Source of the DNA: Rutpela maculata
Lineage: Eukaryota > Arthropoda > Insecta > Coleoptera > Cerambycidae
DNA: 64,000 bases
Direction: 5' to 3'
Assembly (NCBI GenBank): GCA_936432065.2
Contig: OW386285.2
Location: forward strand, 100,569,869 to 100,633,868
Under the pieces are notes generated by a model. That model searched no databases. It saw nothing but the letters and a program-made list of their open reading frames with translations, and was not told where the DNA came from. Shown here piece by piece: positions 13,901 to 27,500 of the stretch (position 1 is its first letter; every line of letters starts with the position of its first letter). A program made the position numbers and the translations under genes.

Positions 13901-15471
13901 GCACTTTGCTTTCAAACATTCAGAAATAGAATAAAATCAATACTGAAGTAAATAGTCCTCTAGATCTTTAACAGAAGATGTAACGATTTGATATACTGAT
14001 GGCTGATACGTAAATGACATATGACAGAAAGACAAGTTAAAAATCCATTTGCTTCATGCCTCCATCCCCAGCAAAGTAGCACTGTTTGCTATGGTTACCG
14101 AACAATGATTAAATGCAAGAGCCATGTATTGTCCATTACTGAACTGATAACAAAATAAACAAGCAAAGCTAGGATGTAGATACGTAAGGACCGAACACAG
14201 AATATTTACAACTAGTAGTTAAAGGATCTAATTTGGAACTTCGTTGGAGATGAGACAATGGGATTTCAGTCAGTCTCCATAGATTAAATCAATATTCCCT
14301 CAAATGTTAAAATCAGAAATGTGCAGAGGAAACTATCCATATTTGATAAAAGTCTGTAAAAGTCATGTAAATAATATAATTATATGCACTTATTTGGTAT
14401 CAATCACTTCGCTTCAGAAGAAGACCACGACAAGATGGTCGAAACGTCAAGCACTCAACCAAGTCTACGCGGAAGAAGACCCGGAAACCAGCAGCCAGAT
14501 CAAAATGAAGCTTGCATCATCACGAATCAGATTTCACCATAAAATAGCCTATCAATATACCCAATGGAAAGTCAGAAAGAAAACTTCCTAGAAACTTTCC
14601 ATTTTGAAAACTCCGAAAGTTTCCAGGAAGTTTTCCTTCTAACTTTCCATTGGGTATATTGATAGCCTATTTTATGGTGAAATCTGATTCGTGATGATGC
14701 AAGCTTCATTTTGGTACCAAATAAGTGCAAACAAATTATATTATTTACATGACTTTTACAGACTTATCAAATATGGAAAGTTTCCTCTGCACATCTCTGG
14801 TTAAAATTCCTAGATTGCAGAGCTGTTTCTAAGCACTGTACTTAGTGCTCGTCTAAGCACTCTAACCACTTTTTAAATTCGGTGCTTAGTAAAAATTTTA
14901 AAAAATGTGTACATTCGGCAAAATGTGACATTCGTTTCCTACATTGTCATCCTAGGTCGTTTTTGTTTGCCCTTATCCTTTTTTGTAAATAATACTTAAA
15001 TTCAATGGAGTTCTAGCCTCAATAGAATAATAAATACTCCATTATTTGAAATTTAAAAAAATGCTTAGTGCTCAGCGCTCTTAAATTTAAAGCACTTTAC
15101 TATTAAGTGTTCAGTGCTAAAAAAAAGCACCTTTTTTTTACTGCTTAGTGCGAGGACTTTTTGTCAGTGCTTGGTACAGCTCTGCTAGAGGTAGTCACTG
15201 CAGTAAATCATATGATGAGTTACTCTTACCCCACGACAAAATGCTCAGAGTAATATTTGCTTACGACATTCTAATATTTACAATAACTCTTTAACCCTTT
15301 CACTGCGGAAACCGTCTAAATATGGAAATAAAAGTCAGGTCTGTATATCAGGAACCGGATAATTACGCGAGGATGGAGGCATACTTAAATGTGGGAACCG
15401 ACCAAATCCATATGTGAATATGGTTATAATATGTGCTAAACTTCAATTTGACACACCCACAAATTATATCG

Positions 15472-15534
<63 letters not shown>

Positions 15535-18500
15535 CTTCATTTCCCAATCACAAGTACAATTAATTAATAACCATACAAGTAACTCAGGACTGCGTCAAAA
15601 ATCTGAGCTAATATGCTTAAGCATAATACAATTCAAAATATAGAATAAAATACATCTAAAATTGTATTAAGGATAATAATAACAAACTACAAAATTATAT
15701 AAACACACAATAAATAAATAAACACATAAATATAGTCAGACTGAATAAAATACGAATAAAATTCGTTGACACCATATATTTTAGAATTAAAAACTACTTC
15801 TCAGTAATCGAAATAAAAAAAAGGTTGTATAATAGTGCGTCAAAAACGGATGAGTTGTAAATTTCAACATTTGAATGATGAAAAATTAAATTAGAAATGT
15901 TTTATTCAAAATTCTCTTCTCTTTCGTTTTTTGGTATCTAATTTTTTTTAAGTATAAGACATTTCATTTCATTATGTAGTTCTTAAGATATCTGGTGTGG
16001 AAAACATTTCTATATTGTGTGTGGCAGAATCTTTAGGAAAATCAGTCGAAAAATATTTCCCACTAACCTTTAATCTTTGTTCAGCAGCGACCATACTAAA
16101 GTAAGCACAACACTGCTCGGGAGAAACCATTGCCCGAATTTCTTCTTCTGTCGGCAAACGAAATTCTGGTTTTATAACCCACCAATTTGAATCCATACCT
16201 ACAAATATATAATATATATACATCTAGTTTCAAAAGTATAGAGGTGAACTCACTAGTACCTGTCCTTTTAAAATCTGCACAAAGCTTCAGTCTTTTTCTT
16301 ATGCTGCTTTCAGAATGTGACGGGAAGGCTCGTTTTATATCATCCATTTTTATTCTTCTGGGATTGTCCCTGCTTCTCCAGAACAAGCGGTAAATAAATA
16401 CCTAAAAGCCAACAGAAAATTCACCACTTTATGCTTAATATAATTTATAAAAAATTTTACCTGAAGAAAATCTCTCACAAAATTATTAGCTCTTTTAGAA
16501 TTAGGGCCCGGTACTTCATACAGTGGACACTGCTGTCCAGCACAGTATACAGCATCCATTTCCCTTATGTAATATTGCTGACGAGTTCTGATTATAAGGA
16601 AATCACTTTCTGGTATTTGGTGTTCATATATTGGAGCCCTACAACATTGCTTTTAGTAATTAAACTGAACCATTTAAAAAATCTAAGTATTTTTAAGTCC
16701 TGGAGGAAGTGGAATCTTGGTGTGACGCTACCTCGAATACTAACACAACGCGGATTACGCCAACCATCATCTGAGGGTGGTTAAACAGTTTTGATCACCT
16801 CCAGATGATTCCATCATGGTTAGCGAAACACGAGCGATAGTATTTGATTATAGTGTTTAAGTGTTTTAATGTTTGTGGAAACCAGGGTCGATAATATTAT
16901 GATATTTGTATAAATATATCCGATGTATAATGAATATATATCAATTTTATTGAATTTGTAGATAAGTGGTTTAAAAAACATTTAATAGTGTTTAAAACAA
17001 AATTGAATAGAAGGAAATATATTCGGAGTTAACAATTGTTTTGAGAATCTGCAGAAATCTATAAAAGTTTGAAGTAACTCACTCAGAATCATCTTACTTG
17101 GGATATAATAATAGACTAGTTTCACCGTCACCTCTACTTTCACAGGGACGGGGCTATTAATATTCACTGGTTCGAGGTAGGCAACTAAAATTGCCACTAG
17201 ATGTCGCATATGAAATTAGTAAATATCAAAATATCAGGATATATATATCAAATTATAAATATCGTGATATATATCATTTATATATCCTCGAACCCTGGTG
17301 GAAACTACTTCGGAGGTACTTTTTAAATATATAAAATATTATCTACCTGTACATGTTATTCTCTATGGCTTGAATAGACTGTCCAGGATGTAAAATGCCC
17401 AAAAATGGCGAGGTATGTGCATAAGCAGTTTCTCCGTATCTGTAGGTGGGAGGTCCAGAGTCTTTTGCAGCCTTTCTCTTATAGTAGTTTTTGATTTTCG
17501 AACACATTCCAACCTTAAAGTATTAAGGTGATAACTATAACCCAAAATAAATATTAGTGTAAAATTACCTGGTTCATAAGTGGTGGATGTTCCTCACAAA
17601 ATTCGACAAGAATTATATCTCCATCCCGACCTGTGAGATCTTCTGGCGTCCTCATGAAGAACACGTCACCACCCCCTGAGGCCATGCGCTCTGCTTCTCT
17701 TTGCTGCCACAAGGAAAATAATATTGAACATTTCAGATTGTATAAAATTGTAAAAAAATATTATTTGATTATGTAAAAATTTGAATTAAATAGAAAGAAA
17801 GAAAAAAGAAAGACAGAAAGAAATTGTTTGACTACTTAATAAACATTAAAATACTTGTAGTAAGTTGTGAACAGTTACGAACACACAAGAAAATTGTATT
17901 ATAATGCATAAACTACATGTGCAACATAGGTAGTACCATACAAAATATAACACAAAAAGGAAATGAGGAAAATGGCATAAATACATACTAGACTAACTCT
18001 GTCGAAATTTGACGGCGTGGGGATGTTTAAAAGAGAGACGCACCTTTAGACCTGTTACCAGCAGACACATTTTCAAGAAATTCACAGCCCTGATTCAATG
18101 CATTAGTCTAACCTTTTCAGTTCAGAAAAAACAAAGTAGGTATCACGACTTACTACAATTTCAAATATATATATAATGTTGTTGGGTTTAGCCTAATTAA
18201 TTATTTTATTCTTTTGGTGACCACACTGAATATCTTTTTTCCTAAAACTAAAGCAAGTTTCTTCCTTAGCAATTGTTATGTGTTAACTACATGGCAAATA
18301 TTATTGTTTTCAGTAACATATTTTTCCCGGGGTATTCAGAGGAAGTATCAAAGGACTCCCCACACAATCATGTAAGTTAATTTGTTCTACTTTGCATGAC
18401 AACCCAAGAGCAGCTTTGGTGTTCGACAAAAATACTAATTTTGTTCTCCTTTCAGAGTTCATAACTAGAGACTCATTGCAGCAGCTGTGGATGTGCCTAC

Positions 18501-21500
18501 GGAAAGAGGGAAAAGGCAGATCATAGTGGCCTCAGCCTACTTTCCAGGTGAAGACCGAAGTCCACCTCCAGAAAAAGTTAAGAGCCTCATAAACTGGTGC
18601 AAGAGACAAACAAATACTACATTATAGGTAGCGACGCCAATGCGCACCATCATATGTGGGGCAGCACAAACAACAATACTAGATGTGAGTACCTTTTTGA
18701 ATATTTGTCTGCAAATAATATCAATTATCAATAAGGGTAATGAACCCACCTTTATAAATGCGGTTAGAAAAGAGGTTTTAGACGTAACCCTGGCAGATCC
18801 ATTTATAACTGACTCCATAAAAAACTGGCATGTTACAGATGAGCCCTCAATGTAGGACCATAGGCATATTCGGTTCAACTTGGAGACATCTGTAACAAGC
18901 GTCGAGGAGTGAAGAATACCTAAACTGACTGACTGGAGTGTTTACAAAGAGCTCTTAAAGTTGGAAGTTGAAGGTGTTGCACACTCCATTGACACAATAG
19001 AGGATTTAGATACAATTACAAAACCTCATGACCCTGTGTTATGAAAAAAGTTGCCCTGTGAAACAAAAGGAGGTCCAAAGGGACGTGCCTTGGTGGAATA
19101 GGGATCTCAGCCGCCTTGAAGCTGAGACCAGAAAAACTTTCAATAGAGCCAAAAACTCTGGAAACTGGGAGGACTATAAAAAAGCCCTGACGGAATACAA
19201 CAAAGAACTGAGGTCTAAAAGAAGATCATGGAGACGGTTCTGTGAAGGGATAGATGAATTAGCCCCAGAAGTCCGTCTTCAAAAAGTCCTTGCAAAAGAC
19301 CACTCAAATGAGTACTCAAAAAGCCCGACGGTCAACATGCAGAGAGTCACCAGGAAAACATAAGAGTACTTTTAAGTACTCACTTCCCTGGCTCCCATGT
19401 AATCGAAGGTGAACTTCCACAGGCCTGCCTGGAAGAGGATGCACACCGTCCTACCAGGAAAGGAAAAAGGCTAGCTGGAAAGATATTTACCCCAAGCAGA
19501 ATTAAATGGGCTGTATCGACCTTCAAGCCCTTTAAATCACCAGGCAGGGATGGTATTTTTCCTGCCCTGCTTCAACATGGAATTGAGGAACTTATACCAT
19601 ACCTGAGAAGCATATTCATAGCAAGCTACACTCTTGGGTATATTTCCCAAGCTTGGAAGGAAGTTAAGGTGGCGTTTATCCCAAAGATAGGCAGACGTCC
19701 ACCAGACGAGCCTAAATCTTATCGCCCCATTAGCTTAACCTCTTTTCTCCTTAAAACAATGGAGAAAATACTAGATCAACAGATTAGAAGTGAAATCATT
19801 ACAGTGAAATCGCTTCACTCGAAACAATTTGCCTATCAATCTGGCAAATTAACAATAAATGCTCTACATGTATTGAAAAGACATTTACAGCAAAGGAACT
19901 GGCTCTGTGTGCTTTCGTAGATATAGAGGGTGCATTTGATAACACCTCCTATGAATCCATACAAAGAGCCGCGGAAAAAAGGGGAATACAGTCCCCAACA
20001 ATCAAATGGATACAATCCATGCTAAGAAGCAGCATAATTACCACAGATATGGCGAATGAGTCGGCCACCGTGACTGCAGTTAGGGGCTGTCCACAAGGTG
20101 AAGTCTTATCGCCCTTGTTGTGGTCCTTGTTGTGGTCAATGGTGGTCGACGTTCTCCATAAGCTGAGTAATTATGGCTTCAACGTTCAGGACTATGCTGA
20201 TGACCTGGTCGTTACTGTCAGGCAGGCATGAGGTTATGATCTCAAACCACATGCAAATTGACTTAAACATAATATCTAAATAGTGCTCGTCAGAGGATCT
20301 TAGTGTCAATCAGAGCAAAACAGTTATTGTTCCATTCACCAAAAGGAGAAAACTCAATTTGAGAGCTCCTACCTATGTTAAATGGAACAGTACTGAATTT
20401 TTCCAGTGAAGTCAAGTATCTAGGAGTAATACTCGGCCAAAAACTTACCTGGAACTCATACTTAGAAAGGACACTTACCAAAGCAACGACGGCTATTTGG
20501 ACGTGCCGTAGGCTGTTTGGTAAGACTTGGGGTCTGAAGCCGAAAATGAAACAGAAGAAAAAGTAGTCTAGGAGCAATGCGCTCGTGTCCCACAGCAGCT
20601 ATGGAGGCAATGCTGGACTTACTTCCTCTGCATTTGTATGTGAGGAAGGAGGCAGCACTTAGTGCCTTAAGGCTGCATCAGGCACTTAAATTCAGACCAG
20701 GCAACCTGGTTGGTCACTTAAGGATTCTGGAGTTATTCCAATTCGAATTCATGACCAAACCCACTGACTCAATGCCAATCAAGCATGACTTTGACTGCCC
20801 GTTTGATGTGCTGACTGAAAGCCGTCAGGCGGGCAGGGTCGGAGCACTGCGGTTGGAGAAAAAGTCACACATCTGGTACACAGATGGATTCAAGATGGAT
20901 GAAGAGGTTGGTGTGGGCGTAGCAGAGCCTAAATGCAGGCTATCTAAAGCCCTTGGCAACACCCCAACCATCTTCCAAGCAGAAATTTATGCTATAGATC
21001 TATGTGCCCAGGAATGAGTAAATAGAGGCACTCGAAGGGCAAAGATCTATATACTTTCAGATAGTCAGGCAGCATTAAAGGCTTTCAGGTCATATACCTT
21101 CGAGTCAAAAATCGCCTGGGAATGCAGACAACCCCTGAAGCAACTGGCAAAAAACAACAAGGTTACCTTGATGTGGGTGCCAGGTCATGAGGGGATAGAA
21201 GGCAACGAATTGGCTGTTAGCCTCGCAAGAAAAGGGGCTGAAGCCCGGTTTTTTGGACCCGAACCGTTCTGTAGCTTATCCAAGGGACACATAACGGAGG
21301 AGGTCCTAAAATGGGAAAAGGAACAAAAGGAGTCCTACTGGAGGAACACTCCAGGTCAAAGACAAGCAAAAAGGTTTATAATCTATTCAACAAAGAATGC
21401 CACAAGGCTTCTCAAACTTAAAAAGTCCGACCTAAGGCTGATCACAGGCCTTCTAACTGGCCATTGCCCCTTGAGACATCATCTCAAGAACATGGGCATG

Positions 21501-24500
21501 GCAGAAGATGACAAATGCAGATACTGTGAAGCTGCAACTGAAACTGCGGACATATAATTTGTGAATGCAAGGTGCTAATCCGCATTAGGCTAAAGTACCT
21601 AGAACAGGCGGATTTAACGCCTAAAGACATAGGAAAATTAGCTCCCAGGAGAATCGCAAGCTTTGCAAAAAGTCTTAGAATCCTGGACAACAACTAGATG
21701 CAGGGTAACTCACAAAAGACCTTTTAGATCGAGGTGAAGAAAGGCCAACCCAGGGCCAAGCGACCCTTTAAACAATCTACAACATATTTTTCCTTAATTA
21801 TTTTTTTTAGGATGTCCAACCTTCTATACTTTTCACTCAAAGTATACTAGGTGTTCTCCATGGCAATATGCGTCAACTACCTGCCAAATAAAGAGATATA
21901 GAGTTAAGAAACCGACAGGTAGACACAGAATGATTTAAGAGGAGACAACGCCAATCACAAAGTTTCATTGGTAAAGATAAAGCGTAGGCAATGTGGCTAT
22001 TATTAGGCAATCCAACAACCTATCAAAACTGCTTTTCAATATGGAGTGGTGGTCAAACACGGGCTTATTTCTATCGTTTAGATTGTGACCAGTGCAGCAT
22101 TTTTTCAAGTGGTTTTTAGGTTTTAAAGGTTTTTAATTTGAGTTTTTTGTAAAGAATTGTTTAATGTGTCTTATTAGATTTTTTCGTGATAATATTATTG
22201 GCTATGAGGGGATAGGAATTTTTTCAGTACTACTAATATTAGTATATACTAATTTTCAAAGTCGTAATCGATTATCTCGAGACATTTTAATAAACGAATA
22301 ATTTGATTATAATATTATATCAATTATTCCCATCAATAATACACACCTACAGCACTGCTATCGGCACATTGAAGAACATAAACGATGCAAAGTGACATGC
22401 TGTTAATGGTAAGCCAGCGCCAACCATCGACTACTTTCGTTGAGGTAGACTACCGCAAGTGTGTATCACATCTGATTGATTGTAAGTCTTATATAGATCT
22501 CGTTTGTAATGTTCAAGCATGATTTCGGTGTTATTTCATCGCAGGCAGGCTTTGTAATGATTAGTCCTTGTAGCAAAGCTGTAGACTGATTTTCTGAATT
22601 GAGAACAGAAAAAAGTTTTGGTGATGACTTTTAGTGCTTTTGGCACATAGAGTATCTTATTTTTCAACATAACATCTATTTTTTTATTGTACCATTCAAA
22701 AGAAGATCTGCATTGCATAACTCAACATTAAAGATTAACTAAATTAACGAATTTTCGCAACTATTTGGTGGGGAGGTACCAGTTGCTTCCAATAGCTGCC
22801 CATTTTTTTAACAAAAATTTCAACAAATCTGCCAAAGTAGGGAATCATCAAAATAGGCCTGTGATTATCATGGGGTAACCATGATTCCTCCCCCCGGATC
22901 CATGCCTGAATTTACAATGTATTACAATTAAATAAATTTTCTTACTTTTGATTTTTTCTTAATGTGTTTAACAAGCGGCATCACACTATGTGGTCCTGGT
23001 TCAGAAAGTGGCCCATGCGAGAACCTTTTCATTGGTGGCCTGTGGAAGTTTCTCAGTCTCATCGGTCCCATGTGTGTTTGCACAAATGGTACCCTTAATT
23101 CAACAACAGGAGTCGAATGTTGTATTAAGTTGGCACCGCCGACTTTAAGTCTTAAAGTTGTTTCTGATGTACGAGGCTGGTAATAACTAGAAAAAAACAT
23201 AAAGATGCTTGAATTTTTATAATTGTTTAAATTTCTAAAATATTGTAAGTTAAAAAGATGTTACCGAAAATATAATCTTCTAATTTTACTTACATGTCAT
23301 TAGAAATGTTAAATGGATCTCGATCTGGAGATTTTGGGGGTGGAGGTGGAGTATCTTCTTGTAAAACATTAATAACACCAGCTTTGCCCAGTAAAATTTT
23401 TGATTTCTTAACGTGAGGATGAGGAATCTTAACTTTAACAGGTGTTGCTTGACCTAAACGGATACAATTAAAAAAGTAGCTGTCAAACCTTAAAAATCAA
23501 AATTTGTTTAATGTAATTTATTGCCAAAGGTTGACAATTTATTATCCCCGAAAACGGGGAGTAAACGTCTTCAACAAAAAAAAAAGAAGCAATTTTACAC
23601 CCCCTGACAAGGTAGATTTCACCCTTAAGGATGGTTGCGGTCTACTACCTGACACCACCTTTCACCATCTGTTATATCCCTATGAAAAAATAAAGAATCC
23701 CTGCAAAAATAGTCGATGCCAAGTTGTTATATGAGAAATAAGCAAGAAGTTTTTGGCCGTTTCAGGGGGTGCACATGACTAAAAACTTTTTTCACCCTGT
23801 TATTCGTGTTCAGCACCCTCGAAGACGGGGGAGGGATTTCATAACTTTAGCACAATTTTGCATACTTTCCGACTCCTTACTTTCACTATATGTGCATTTA
23901 AACTTTGATGTATAAAATGTTCAATAAATTACACAAACATTTTAAGTATAAACAAGAAAAGTTTCTTAAAAAATTTATCTTCAGTCGAGTTACTCTACTC
24001 GCAATGTTATAATATCTTTAACTCGTTATTCATACAGCAGATTTCTAAAACTTATGTAGCACCTTGTAAAACACTGTTTTATTAAAAAAATTTTAAGGTT
24101 ATGTTCTTAGTCAATTGATTGCGTAATACTTGAATTTTGCAACAGTAGAGTATAATTTCATCGATTGGCATTTTAATTTTGTAATGCATCAACAGCACTT
24201 AAGTTTAGGTACAATAATGACAATATTTGAACATTATTTAAATAAATATTGCTTCAATTATGTCTTGATAATGCCTAAAATATGTATAGTAGAGTGCAAA
24301 CCGTTGTCACCCCACTATGTGGGGGTTTTAAGAGTAAAAACTGGCACTTATCGGAAATGAAATCTTATGCCTAACTCCGAATTCGTCAGGAAATCGGCCT
24401 GTGCAAAAGACCATTATTCAAAATATTCGAGTTATTCATATAGTTAGTACACGGATATTAGCAAAAATAGAAGAAAAAAATTATAATAAGCTGATATTTT

Positions 24501-27500
24501 CTGAATCGACAGTTGATGGGAGTAGGAATACAGGATCAAAAAGTTCCCATCCCTAACTGGTGAGCTTCATCCCTTTTTCACCCTATAATGACACCGTGCT
24601 GGTTTTTCAATAATACTTTGGAAGTGTGATGTTCTACGACAAAACTAGAGGTATTGAAAAATATTGAGAATTAAATTTTCTATAAAACATGTCTTAAAGG
24701 TCATTTGCAGATTATTAAGGTTTACGTTAATTGACGGCAGGTAGGTAACAAAAACACTTTTGGATGGAAACACAATATTTATCCAGCCTTGTAATATTCT
24801 GTTTTGTAGCATTCAGCTTCAACAACTTTTTATAAACTATATAGAATGAGCAAGATGCATGAATTTTAAAAATGCGTTAATTTATTATTTTTTCATTATA
24901 GATATTATATAAGCCGAGTATATAATAAAAGGAAACTATAAAAAAAGTTATTTTGTAAAAAAAAATCATTTTAAAATTCAAATTTTATCGGAACAAAACC
25001 ACGTGACTATAAACGGTACTGATGTCATCTGGCATAACGTTTTAGTTTCATCCATAGACCGCAGATTTCTAAATACACCGGTGGAGCGCATCAGTAAGAA
25101 ATAACATTATATGATTGGCTAATTTGAAAAACACAACCAATCAGCTTCGTATTTTATCCACCCAGCGGTAAATTTAGAAAAGTACGGAGACAAGTGACAA
25201 GTTTGATAGTTTTGACAGTTTACATCTGCTAGTGCTGAAATATTAAATTGTGTGTTAATTAAATGTTAAATTTTAGTCTGCTGACCTTTAAATATCGATT
25301 TGTTTATTTTTGTAAAAATTATTAGTGTATTAATTTATCTAAGTGGTAAAAATGACGAACAGCGACTTTGTGCAAGCTCAAAGTGACAATTTGCCGAAAA
25401 TCGACGTGTTTATGATGAGCAATTTTTTGGTAATAATACCGATTATATCAGTGCAGAAATTGGAGGTGGAAAAGCGACAAGGATGCATCATTCATTGTTC
25501 GTAACAATAAATTTGTTTACGCTCACTTTTATCCTTTTACTGCAGTTAGATTTAGATACCTAACCTCAGAATATGTAAACATAATGCATTATTTTAATAT
25601 TTTTATCAACATTAACTATTGTTTTTCGTCTCAGATTATATAACTTTTTTATATTAAATAGTTTGCCACCACTAAGTACATAGATTAAATATCTGTTGAA
25701 AATAATACTAATAAACATTGCCAATGCTAAATGCCGGATGACGTCACACGCAAATGGCGGGAAACTTGCTTCGTTTGAACGTGTCTAAATTCTCAGCGAA
25801 ACTAAATTATTTTTTTATCCTTTAATTCCGATAAAAAAAAAATAAAAAATACATAGAAAACAACGCTTCTTAGTGATCTATTATTCGGTGATGTCAAAAA
25901 AATTTATGCATTTTGCTCATTGAATTAAACTAAATCCACTAAAGGCTTTATTCTTGCTCAAATTCAATTTCGTCGGTCCGTTCCGCATTAAAGCATGCTT
26001 GTCCGTGACAGTTCATACACATAGCCGAACATTTTAAACCAACCTTTAAACATCCGCATCGCTTTCCGCAGCCCTTTTTGCAGGCGCACGAAATTAACTA
26101 TAAAATTGATGAGGGAGCTGCTGCTTCAGTATGACAAGCCTGAATTTGGTGGTAAACCCGCAACTAATGCTATTGCAAAGCTGCGAACGTCGGGGGTAGC
26201 TGTGCCAAAGTAATCGTTTGACTAGAATTGCCAACCGAGGTGTTAAGCAGAACATACCTCTGATGAGTTATTGACCTTTCATTTTTTTGTGCTTTATATA
26301 GTGCAAGAGCAAATATTTCCCCAGCCACAGTAATATCCTGTTTTGTAGCATTTGGTTTGTTAAATGTTTTAACAACTTCTTATAAATTTGTTTTCGAGTT
26401 TAATAAATTTATAGAGTTTGCTTTTTCCAAAAAAGCAGACGTTGTGTCACTACCACTAAATGCATGAGCAAAAAGAATTGTTTTTGTTGAGTTCTTAAGG
26501 ACATTTGACAACTATAAATCTTTAGAGCTATAAACTCTTGCTTTTATATTACCTTGGGCCTCCCTTAGTAGTCTAATATCCTTTTCAGTTGGCGTTAGGG
26601 CAATAATTAAGGTAAGAAGATCGACATCTTGTCCTACAATTATGACCGGATTTAAAACTTTTTTGAATAGCAGTTTGAACTATAACTGTATCAGCATCAT
26701 TATCCGGTGTTACAGTTTGTATCTCTTCATTTTGAAGGGTCTCAACTAGTTGAGAAATTAATCGTTCTTTTTTGGCAAGGTTGCTTAATAATTTTTCTTT
26801 AAGGTCTGTAATTGGCGTATTTTGATCAAAAATAACTGCGGGAGATGTTCTTCTTAAAATTCTCTGTTGGCGTTCAATACTTTTTGTGCTGGTAGGATTA
26901 TTACTGTTTATGAATAAGGCGGTTAGGATTGCGTTGGATCATTTGAAATATTATCAGGCTGCGTTATGTTCGATTAAGTACCGCATTCAATATAATCAGA
27001 CTTTCATTTTTGTTTAACCCTACAGTTTACGATTTAATAACACAAAAAGTAATAGAAATATCGATACATAACACAAAACCTTTTTTGTAGAGAATTTTGT
27101 GACAAACCTTTTCCTATACTTATGTTTTTTCCCTAAGATAAAGCGTTTAAAAGATACTGTCTGTAAGAAAACCAGTGCGGTGTCCCTAAAGGGGGATGAG
27201 ATGGGGATGTAGCTTACCCCTTGGGGGTGGGAACTTTTTTTTAGATGTATTCTTACACATCTAAGCTAACTATTATAAACATTTCAGCTTATTATAATTT
27301 TTTTCTTCTATTCCACATAAATTTGCCTAATTTCCGTGTACTAAGTGTAATAACCCATTACTTAAAAATTTTTTTGGTTAATTTTCCAAATGTTTTCTGT
27401 AGCCGTTTGGCAGTTCAGCGTTTTTTCTTTTTTCTTTCTTATCTCTTCGTTCTTTGTTTTAAAGTATGGCATGTGCAAAGTGTGCATATGAGAGAGGAAT

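Noticed and set aside
15474..15532. (TAA)n tract as a CRISPR-like or functional repeat array
   Set aside because: A simple microsatellite, most likely a retrotransposon tail.
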